From Heterohyrax brucei (Eukaryota; Chordata; Mammalia; Hyracoidea; Procaviidae), in contig CM053141.1 of NCBI GenBank assembly GCA_028571685.1, positions 78,415,833 to 78,479,832 of the forward strand: DNA of 64,000 bases, in the 5' to 3' direction. Positions within the stretch are counted from its first letter, which is position 1; the number at the start of each line of letters is the position of its first letter. Shown piece after piece: positions 24,401 through 36,400 of this stretch. Below the pieces are notes generated by a model, which was not told the DNA's origin, ran no database searches, and worked only from the letters and a program-made list of their open reading frames with translations. The translations under genes were made by a program, and so were the position numbers.

Positions 24401-27400
24401 ACTCCTATGCTTATTCTGTACCAAGATGGAGAAGGAAGCTACCTACCAATCTGTAATCTGAAGGTGTTACAAAGTAGCACTAAACTAAAATCATCTCATT
24501 TCCTTTGTCTCTGGCCCTTTAGGGAACCTCTCTTTCTATTTGGCTTGAAATTGCTGACATTTACATAAGATAAATTCTCAGTGACTTCAAAGTTTTCATA
24601 CTTTTGAGTTCTTTTTTAAAGTTGGTTTTCTTTTGAATTCTGTATCTTCTATTTGCTCTCCATTTTGACATCAAATATAATATATATTACTCCTGGAGCA
24701 AGTACCCATGTAGTTGTATAACAAACCTCACTGATTACAATAAAAAATTACAAAGCACAGGAAAAGTCATAATACCATGAGACTCAGGAGGAGCCACAGC
24801 AGATTAATTAACATTGTATGTACTACAAGACCAAACCCACTGCTGTCAAGCTGATTCCGAATTCAAAGCAACCCTACAGGACAGGGTAGAACTGCCCCAC
24901 AGTTTCCAAAGAGGAAACTTTAAAACTCCTTTCACAATGTTTAGAAGATTTCAAAACATGGCACTGATACTGTAAGGCTTAAAAAGAAGAGTTTTGTTCA
25001 TATTGTTAACATTTTTATTGTGTTTTAGGTGAAAATTTATATTGCAAATTAGATTAACAGCTGAAAAATATGAAAAAAGATATTAGGAAACATGGAGACT
25101 GGTATAACAGATATCTAAATAAGTTTCAAAAAAAAGCCAATACTAAGAATGGATTAAGAATACTAAGCAACATTCTAAAATATTAAATACTAAGAATGGA
25201 TTAAGCAATACTAAGAAATACTCTAAAATATTAAATACTAATAATGGATTAAAAATACTAAGCAATATTCTAAAGATTTGAGAAATGTGTCTTCAGATTA
25301 AGGAGCATGTCTAGGTCTGAGTGTAACTAATAAAAACAAATCCACATTTACACCAAACTTCATGAAACTATAGAGCAGACTAAGAAAAAGTCTTAAGAGC
25401 TATGAGATTAAGAGATTATCTAAAAGAAAATGATCATTAGATTGAAGTCAACTTTTCATCCATTACAATACAAAGAAACAGTGCAAATATTTTCAAAGTG
25501 CTCAGGGAAATACACTTGGCTTGAATACCATTTAAAACACGTCCGGCATATATTGGCTAATTAATTACAAAACATTTTCCCTCGCCATACTAAAACTGGA
25601 AGTACGTGTGAGACATCTTATTCAAAATTGTATTTCTTTGAGGACCTAGTAAGCTTTGTGTTTTTGTCCAACTTACTTATTATGCCAATCAAAATGTATT
25701 TTATTGAGCAACTACTCTGTTATTTTTGTAAAAATCTATCTTTACATAAGAGTATGCTTACTATCACTGTCAAGTATGTGGGATCAGGACCACCGGTTAG
25801 TTTCCTCTTCCATGTCTGGGTTCCATGGTCTTATCTAGATAGTGTTTATCCTGGACACTTTTGAGAAATGGATGGACTAATACACATTTTGACAGTACCA
25901 GTGTGTGTAGGACAAAAGTAGCTACTGAACTTAAACTAGGTGTACGGGACAGTAGTCAATCCACAGTCTGTGAGCACTGCTCACAAGATGTAACCAAACA
26001 ACTTCGTTTCTTGGCACATTCTGTTCAATTACATTGTTTTCTTAGGAAATGCAAAAAAAATTCCAATCTGTGTGTTCGTAAAATGCAGCGAGTACATAAA
26101 ATAAAATTAAATTAAAAAAAAAAAATGCAGCGAGTACTGCCAAAAGCCAATGGCTGCTGGAACACAGAACAGCATCAGGCTGAAAAATAAAGAGTTCAAC
26201 TTCACTTACCATAAGATCACTTTCTTTTGCTTTTACTTGGTGTGAAAGGGAAGGTGGAACAACAGTTTCACAGCCATCACAAATGCACTTCTTAAGTCTC
26301 TTTGACCGGACAGTAGGACTTCTTACTTTAAAAAAGTAGTAAATACAATAAGCAGGGACAAAAATTTGGCTCCCTTCCATCCATCAGTTGTAACAGTGAC
26401 AAGGATGGGAATGGATAAATGGTTAACAACAGTTATAATAACTTAAAGTTAGCCCCTTGTTTACTGTAATTATTATGAATTGACTAGTTAAACATTTACT
26501 AAACTCTTACTGTATGTCAGATGTCAAATACTCTCCATATCTTACTTAATCTTCACACGAACCCTTTGAGGTAGGTAGTTGATCACATTCACTTTACAAA
26601 AGAGAGAACAGAGGCTTAGAGAGGTTCAGGAAGTTGTCTGGTACCACAATAGTAGTACTGAAACCAGATCTATCCAACTGTGAAGTCCATGCACTTAATC
26701 ACTATGACTATGATTACTTGCCTCTGTAAAGCTCTTCCTGACTTCCTCTACATTTCCTGTACCTATTAAATGGTCTGCCAGGTAAGTTCACAAACTCATC
26801 CTAGAAAAAGTGCTACATACTTCATTGCTGAATAGCACTTTGGCCACCTTCAGAGTACTCCCCTTGGGAAGCTATGCACTGACATCAACTCCTAGTCCAC
26901 CCCTCAAAGCAATTTGGGGACTCTTTTTCCGGAACGGCCTTCAGAGCTGTTGTCATATTACCCTTGATATCCTCAGTGTCATCTAAATGTCTTCCTTTCA
27001 ACATTTTCTTTATCTTCAGAGGAAGAAAAAAGTCATTGAGGGCAGATCAGGTGAGTAGGGAGGGTGTTTCAACACAGTTATTTGTTCACTGGCTAAAAAC
27101 TCCCTCACAGACAATTACACAATTAAGTTTGTGAACTTGTCACTGTGTAGCTGTGCACAATGGCCATTTCAAAAAGAGTTTCAAAAGTGTTTTGAAGAGT
27201 GGACTAAGTGCTGGAATTGGTATATGGCTTCCCAAGGGGAGTACTTTTGAAGGTGACCACAGTGATATTCAACAGTGACGTATGCAACACTTAAAACAAT
27301 TAAGTTTATGGGCTTAATTGTCTGACCTTACATATTATTTTTATACTGTATACACCTCAGGCCTCTGGGATACCTGACCAAGGAAGTGTATACACGTAAA

Positions 27401-30400
27401 ACAACAGACAAGTGGGAAGAGATACAGTGCTATATAACACAGTACACAATAAATCTGGATGCAAATCTTCTCTTGGAAACCTAATCAACTGAAATCATGG
27501 AACCTGAATCTTTAAGTGGTTATGGAGAGGCAGAGAGATAGGTCCTGAGCCCATTTATCTTGCCAACCACATCAAGGAAGAAGGCTATCATTTCTCTAAG
27601 GAACAGGCCCTGAGGACTTACCACATGTTAGCAGGCAGTGAAAAAAGAAATTTTACCTCATTCTTGATCTTGACCTATATGTGATCTAATCTACTAGTAA
27701 AATATGATCCAGTGACTATCTTTGGTTCTGACCAATCAAATCTGTATTCTTCCCTTGAAGACCAACTGATGGTAAAGATGGTGGTAAACTGGGGTAGGTT
27801 CTTGCCTCAATATTCTCCCTCAGAGGGACAGAAGGCTAGGATGTTCTTGGGTTTCTTCTTCTATGAGTAAAGTTCAAGCATGGAAGAAGAGAAGAACTCC
27901 TTCTACTCAACACTTAATAAACTGTGCTGAATTGCCTCTTCTTGGAGACAGCTCCCCACAAGACTGGGAATACTTCATGAGCAAGTGCCTAGTTGCACAG
28001 TAGATGTTTGACAAATATACATTTTGAAAATTCAACAAATACACATTTTGCAAATGGTTGTTGGTTGCCAGTGAGTTGGCCTTTGACTCATGGAGACCTC
28101 ATACACAATGGAATTAAATGCTGCATGGTCCTGAGCCATTCCCAGGATCAGTCATGGATAGGTCTGTTGTGATCCACTGAGATTTCATTGGTTGACTTTT
28201 GGAAGGAGACCTACAGCCCTTTCTTCCTATTCTGGAATCTCTGCTGAAACTTGTTCAGCATCAGAGCAACATGCAAGTCTCCAATGACAGACGGGTGGTG
28301 GCTGTTCATGAGGTACACTGGCTAGAACTGAACCTGCGTCTCTTACATGGAAGGTAAGAATTCTACAACCGAACCACAAATATTTGTGTTTTCCAAATTA
28401 GTGTTCAGCAAATGCCTATTTTTTATAGGTAATTTATTATATTAAACAAGTGCAAATTATTGTTAAAGATAATTTATACAATTCTGCTTGCCTGTACATT
28501 CTCTTTGAAATATTCTTTTCACTACATTAATTTGTTTTAAAAACTATAGTGTAAAACACTATTTCACTACATACTAAAATGCTAAACTCATCATATCAAT
28601 CCAACCTATGTGAATCATTACAAATTCTGAAATAATGGAACTTTAGCTGCAAAGACTTCATTAGATGTCACCCTATTTCAAACACACTCACAAGTAAACC
28701 AATCTACTTGCTTTCAGGTACATCTCTGTCTTAGACCAATGTTAAGGAGATAAATGTTTGTTTAATTAATGATACGGATTTCATTTCCATGTGTAACTTC
28801 AATCCAACAGGATCATATGATCTATAAATTACACCAAATTTGGAGACGATAGTTTTTTAAAAAGAACAGACTGTCAAGAGTTTATCAAACATAAAAAATA
28901 CCTATTCTCAATTTAGAAACAATTTACACTACCTATCCAAAGATCTTGTTTTTCGAGGCATAGGAATATACCTGTATAAAACAGAAAGCAAAACTAACAT
29001 ACATACCAATATTACTCTCATCTCGATTACAGATCTCAGTAGCACCATAAGATTTTAGCAGCTCTTTCATTGTTTCATCATCTGCTTCATCCAAAGCAGT
29101 CTTTTGTTTTTGATCTTCTTCATTAGGGTTTCCTCCATGTTGTAATAGAGTCTCGGCTGTCTAGAAGATAATTTTTTCAAAGTTATCTTTGAAGATATTT
29201 AATATCAATAATTTCTGCTTTTATCACAAGATATCACAACCAAGCATTAAAAATTATGGAAGCTGCATATAGATGGGCATGCAAATTTATACAGGAATGT
29301 ACATTTTCACTCAGTCATATTAAATAAATCAATTAAAAAAAACAAAACAAAATTTGAATATGATAACTTGATTAAATCTCGTAAGTAAAACATACAGTGA
29401 TCCACTGATTTGGCTTTGTGTCCTCATGGGACAACCTAACACAATGACACAAAAGTACTTGATACTCTACCTTCACTGAAGAGGTAAATAGGTCCATTCC
29501 AGAGAGTGTTGTCTAACAGAACTTTCTCCAGTAATGAAATGTTCTATATCTGCTGTGTCCAATAAAACAGCCACTAGCTACACGTTGTCAGTGAGCATTT
29601 AAAATGTGCTGTTGTGTAATAAGGAACTGAATTTTTAATTCAATTAATTTAAATTTAAATAGCTACATGTAGCTAACAGCTACCATACTGGAAATCACAG
29701 AGGCTGTACAGATTAAGCCACGCACATGCAACAGTGAAGTTACTGATATCCAGATTTGTCTTATCTCTTTAACAGAGCTTCTTGTCCTCTCCCAAGCTAC
29801 TGGAGGATGAAGTAAAGAAGACAGGAGTTGTGAAATAATGCTTCCGGACCACATTATATTATAAACTGTATTATAAAATGTCATCATACATAGTCCAATA
29901 AAATTCTATTTGAACTACATTTCAGGTATACTACATGTTGAAAATGTTTTGTGAGCTAGCCTGGGAACCTAATCTGCATTCTAACATTGTCCTTTTGGAA
30001 ATACATTATGCATTCTAATAACTCATTTAAATTCATACCATGTTAAAGCTAGAAGAAAATTCAGAAATAATCTATTTCAATTATACCATTACAGAGAAGG
30101 AAACTAAGGCCAAAGAGGTGTGATACTTTTTTGTGGGAAAAGTAAGGTTTCTAATATTTTAAATGAGGCTTATCTGAATAACCTGAAACTGTATACTGTA
30201 AGTAAATTTGTAGTTTACCAAAGTTAGAGATGGTTGCTAATGATAGCACTTAATAAGTAAAAAAAAAAAATTATAGTACTTAATAAGTAAAAGTAATGGC
30301 CAGTGACCTTTGCATGAAATGACTGGAATCATTGATAAATCTTCTGACTGGGAAAACACAATCAAGATTTTGTTAAAATGGAGACACACTAAAACCTGTC

Positions 30401-33400
30401 GCCATCAAGTTGATTCTTGCAGTGACCCAACAGGACGGAGCAGCAAGGTACAGAACAGGAAAGGCTAAAGCTAAAGCTGGGAGAGAGTTCTAGGCAATGC
30501 AATGAGCTTTGTCTGAGGGTCAAAAAGTTTAGCCAAGATTAGCTGAAAAAGAAACAGGTCCCTCATTTGTTTCGCAATTAAAAAAAAAAGCTTTATTTAA
30601 GTAATCGCTACTTTATCATAGCATACAAATTTTGCGTCATCACAGAAAAGTGTCTCACGCTTCTCAGTAGTCAATCTCCTCTCAAGATCCTCTGACCCCT
30701 AGAATCTGTGACCTGCTTCTATCACTATAAATGTTGCCTTTTCTAAAGATTCATACAAATGGAATCACACAGTGTATGGTCTTTTGTGCCTAGCTTCTTA
30801 GTATAATGTTTTCATATTCCCGTTGTTGCAAGGACAACGGTTTGTTCCTTTTAACTGTTGAACAGTATTCTATGAGATATACTACTATGTATTTATTCAG
30901 CAGTTGTCAACATTTGAGTACTTCCCAGTCTTTGTCAATGATGAATGAAGCTGTTATGAGTACTAAGCACAAATATTTGTGTAAAAAAATGTTTCCATTT
31001 CTCTTAGGTAAATAAGAGTGGAAAGGCTGATTCATATGGTAAATGTATGTTTTAAAATATAATTAAAAAATTGCAAAGCTGTTTTTACAAGTGTATCAAC
31101 AACCTATCAAAGTTCTTTTCCTCCATATCCTCTCCAGACATTTGCTATTGTTGGTTTTAGCCATTCCAGTGGGTATGGCTAAAACCCTGATGGCTTAGTG
31201 GTTAAGTGCCATGTCTGCTAACCAAAAGGTAGGCAGTTTAAATCCACTAGGCACTCCTTGGAAACTCTATGGGAAAGTTCTACTCTGTCCTATGGGGTTG
31301 CTGTGAGTCAGAATCCACTCGATGGCAATGGGTTTGGTTTCAGGTTTAGTGGATGTGTTATGTATCTGTGGTTTTATTTCATACTACCTCAATAACTATG
31401 ATGTTAAGCATCTTTTTAAATGCTTATTTGTAACTATTTGCTTGGGTGAAATGTCTGTTGAGATCTTTTGTCTACTTTTTATGAGATTATTTGTCTTATA
31501 ATGGAGTTTATTCATTCTGGATACTACTTGGTTTTATTTTCTCCCAGTTTATGAGGCTTGCCTTTTTTGTTTACTTAATAATATCTTTTGAAGAACAAGT
31601 TTTTAATTTTGATGGCCCAATTTATCAATATTTGTCTTTCAGAATTCATGCCTCATATGCCCTATTTAAGAAACCTTTTCCTACCTCAAGATTGGTAAGG
31701 TTTTTTTCCCGTTTTCTTCTAGGACATTTATAGTTTGAACTTTCAGGTTTATCATCTATTTCAAGTTTGTTTTTACATATGGTAAGAAGGGTTGAGATTC
31801 CTCTTCTTGCAAGTAGAAATTCAAAGTTCTAGATTCATTTGTTGAAAGTTCCAATTCATTTCTGTATTGAGCTGCCTTGGCATCACTGTCAAAAATCAAC
31901 TGAGCACATATGTGTAACTCTGTTTCTACAAGCTTTATGCTGTCTGATTGATCTGTATGTCTAACTCAGCATTGTCAATTGGGAATAAAACTCCCTCCTC
32001 CGCCTCAGGAGACATCTGGCAATGTTTAGACACATTTTCGGTTGTCACTTAAGAAACGAAGAGTGCTACTGGCATCTAGTATATAGAGGCTAGGAACATT
32101 GCTAAACACCCTACACTGTATAGGATAGCACCTCAGAATAAAGAATGAACCACCTGAAACATCAATATTGTTTAACATATGCTATTAACACACTCTTGAA
32201 TACTGTAGCTATACAGTGTGTTTTGAACTCAGATAGTGTTAAGTCCCCCAATATTGTCCTTCTTGAAACCTGTTTTGTCTATTATAAGTTCTTTTGATTC
32301 CCACATAAATTTTAGAATCAGTTTTACCTATTTCTACAAAAATGCCTGCTGAGATTTTGTTTTGGATTTTGTCAAATTTATAGATTTGGGGAGAAATAAC
32401 AGTGTCTTCCAATTCATGAGCAGTGTACATCTCTCCATTTACTTAAAAAAACAACCCATGCTGTCAAGTTGATTCTGACTCACAGTGACCCTATGGGACA
32501 GTTCTGTCCTATAGGGTTTCCAAGGAGTGGCTGATGAACTCAAACTGCTGACGTATTGGTTAACAGCCAGGCTCTTAACTACCACACCACCAGGGCTCCA
32601 ACTTGGGGAGAAATGACACGTTAAGAACACTGAATCTTCCAACTCATGAACATAGTATATTTCTCCATTTACTTAGGTAGCCTTTAATTTCTCTCAGCAA
32701 TATTTTATAGTTTTCAGTGCAGAGGTCCCAAACATATTTTGTAAAATTCATTATCTATTTTTCAATTTTTTGATTCTAATGTAAATGATATTTTTAAAAA
32801 TCTTAGCTTCTAATTGTTCACTGCTAGTATACAGTGTGCACTGACCTTACTAGATTCATTCATTCACTAGGCCTGCCAAGCCAAGCCAAGCGCTATCGAG
32901 TTGGAGCTGACTCATGGTGACGTAGTACCTCTTAGAAATCATGTCATATGAAACAGTTTTTCTTGGCTATGTTATATGAAACAAAAACTATCTTACTTTT
33001 TCCTGTCTAAATTATGTGCCTTTTCTTCCATTAATGCATTGGCTAGAACCTTCAGTACAATGTTGATTAGAAGTGGTAAGTGCAGGTGTCTCCATCTTAT
33101 TCCTGAAATGGGGAAAACATACAGTCTTTCACCACTATGATGTTAGCTGTAGGTTCTTTGAAGGTGTTCTTTATCAGATTGAAGAAGTTTGCCTCCTTTT
33201 ATTTTCATTTTTTCCCCTCCTTTTTTAATCATAACTGTTTTTCAAATGCTTTTTCTGCATGTACTGAAATAATACATGAATTACATTAATTGATTTTTAA
33301 ATATTAAGGAAATCTTACATTCCTGGGATATACCCCCATTTGGTCATGTTATATCTGTACATATCCCTGGATTCCTTAATATTTAAATATTAATTTAATA

Positions 33401-36400
33401 TTAATATTTTGCATCAATATTCATAAGAAATATTGGTCTGTAGTCTTTTTTCTTGTAAGGTTCTTGTCCCATTTTGATATTAAAAAAACCACTGCCATCA
33501 AGTCCGGTCCAACTCATAGTGACCTTAGAGGTCAGAGTAGAACAGCCCCATAGAGTTTCCAGGGAACGTCTGGTGGATCTGAACTGCTGACCTTTTGATT
33601 AGCAGATGTAGCACTTAACCCGCTATACCACTAGGGTTTCCATTTTGATACTAGCTTCATAACATCAGTTGGAAAGTGCATCTCACTCTTCTGGATGAGT
33701 AGGCATAGAACCAGTTTTATTTCTTTCTCAAACATTTAGAAAATTTACCAGTGATGCCACCCAAGCCTGAATTTTTCTTTGTGAGGTTTTCTAACTATAA
33801 ATTCTTTTTTTTTTCCTTCCCCATAAACATACAGCTATAAGGGTTATTCTTTTATAAACATGGTAGTTTGCGTCTTTCAAAGAATTTGTCCATTTTTTTA
33901 AGTTGTTGAATTTACTGGCATAGTAACAGTCCTTTATTAACCTTTTACTGTCTATAAGATCTGCAATAATGCCCTCTTTTTGATTCCTGATATTAGTAAT
34001 TTATGTCTTCTCTTTTTTTGCACTGTTTGATCTGGCTAAAGTTTACCAATTTTGCTGGTTAACTGCTTCAAAGAACCAACTGTTAGTTTTATTGATTTTC
34101 TTTATTATTCGCCTGTTTTATATTTCAATTATTTGTTATTATCTTTTCCCTTTTGTCTTGTTTGTCTTTTTTTGAGGGAGTTGTTTTTCTAGCTTCTTTA
34201 GGTAGAACCTGAGGTCACTGAATCTGTAATTTTCTTTTTTTCTAACATAAACCTTTAAAGTTTTCGATTTCCAGCTTAGTATTGCTATACTTGCATCCCT
34301 TAAACTTTGATACATTGTTTTGTATTTTGACTTAGTTCAGACTGGTTTCTAAACCCTTTTATGGCTTCTTCTGCGATCCATGGATTATTTAGAAGTATGT
34401 AATTTAGCATCTAAATGTTTGAGGATTTTCCAGACATCTCTTGGTTGCCAAGCCAAAGCCAAGTGCTGTCGAGTGGGACCCTATCTCTCGGTTACTGATG
34501 GCTAATTTAATTCCATCTTGGTTACAGAATATACTTTGTAGATTTTAAGACTTTTAAATTTATTGAAACTTGTTTTAAGGCCCAGTATATGGTCTACTTT
34601 TATAAATGTTCTACATGCAATTGAAAAGAACATGCACTCTCTCAATGCTGGAGTATTCTATAAATGTCAAACCTGGTTGATAACATTGTTCGAAGCTTCT
34701 ATCTTGAGTGTGTACTTTTTTTTTAGTCATTAAAAGATGATTTTCCCTGGTTGGTGTAAATGGTTAACTGTTTAACTACTAGTTGAAAGACTGGTGGGTG
34801 GTTCAAACTTACCCAGAGACACCTTAGAAGACAGGCGTGGTGATATCTGCAAAAGGTCAGAGCCTTGAAAACCCTATGGAGAACAGTTCTACTCTGCAAT
34901 AAATGGCGTGACTATGAATTGGAATCGACTTGATAGCAACTATCAAGATGTAATATCATGAAGAGATCTGTAATTTGCAACTATTACTGCCGAATTCTTT
35001 CTTTCTATTTTTTTCAGATTTTTCTTTATGTATTTTGAAATTCTTTAATTGTGTGCATGCACTTTCAGGGTTGTTGTGTCTTCTTCGTTAATCAGTCCCT
35101 CTACTGTTATGAAATGTCCCTCTTTATTCCTTGGTAATAGTCTTTGTTTTAATGTTTACTTTCTCATATATTAAACCCTGGTAGCATAGTGGGTTAAGTG
35201 CTACATCTGCTAAAAGGTCAGCAGATCAAATCCATCAGGAACTCCTTGGAAATTCTATGGGGGCAGTTCTGCCCTGACCTCTAGGATCACTATGAGTCAG
35301 ACAAGACTTGATGGCAGTGGGTTTCGTTTTTTGGTTTTGTCATATATTAATAGAGTCACTCTAATTTTCGTTGGATTATTGTTTGCACAGTACATCTTTT
35401 TCCATAATTTTACTTTTAACTTGTCTGTATCTTTTTATTTAAAGAGTATTTTTTTAAAATTGCATTTAATTGGGTCCTGCTGTTATCCAGTCTAATACTA
35501 CTGCCTATTAACTGGAGTGTTTAAATCATTTACATAAGTATCAGTATGGCTGGGTTTGAATCTACCACCTTGCTTTCTGTTTATTTGTCTCATCTGGATA
35601 TTTACTCATTTTCCTATTTAGCTGGCTTATTTTAAAGAGAATAATACTTACAATTTGATTTTATCTTCCCTATGAGTCAGACCTGACTTGACAGCAGTGG
35701 GTTTTTTTTTTTAGTGGCATTAGCTTACCAGAAACCTTGGTGGTATAGTGGTTAACTGCTACAGCTGCTAATTAAAAGGCTGCTAACTAATCAGATCTTC
35801 CAGGTGTTCCTTGGAAGCTCTATGGAGATAGTTCTACTCTGTCTGTAGGGTCACTATGAGCTGAAACTGACTCAACAGTGATGAGTTTGGGTTTTTGGGG
35901 GGGAAGGGTTATTAGTTTACCGTCTCTCTATGTTTTAAGTGATTATGTTGGCATTTGCAACATACCTTTAAGTTACTACATTTATTTTCTAATAATAGTA
36001 AACCACTTTCTGTATAGTTGAAGAATCTTAGAACACTTCCATTGCTCTCACTCATTTCTTTTGTGTTCTTGTCTTTCATTTTATTTAAACATGTTATAAA
36101 TTCCATAATACATTTTTAAGCAGTAAATTTTCTTTTAAAGATATTTTTTTTAATGAAAAAAAAAGTCTTATATCTAATCACATTTTTATAATTTCTGGCA
36201 CTCTTTGTTCTTTGGCAAATCCTAACTTCCTTCTGGTATCCCTTTTCTTCTGCCCAAAGAACTTCCTTTATCACTTTTTTAATGCAGCACTGTAGACCTG
36301 CTGGCAAGGAATGCTCTTAGCTACTGTTTGTTTAACAAAGTATATACTGCATCTTCACTTTTTTATCACTTAAAAAAAATTAAGTTGTAATTCACATGTT

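Noticed and set aside
26042..26380. Reading the 112-codon minus frame as a separate small gene
   Set aside because: Only its middle, 26210-26325, is an ANKRD31 exon. Both splice sites and phases fit, and the flanks are intron.
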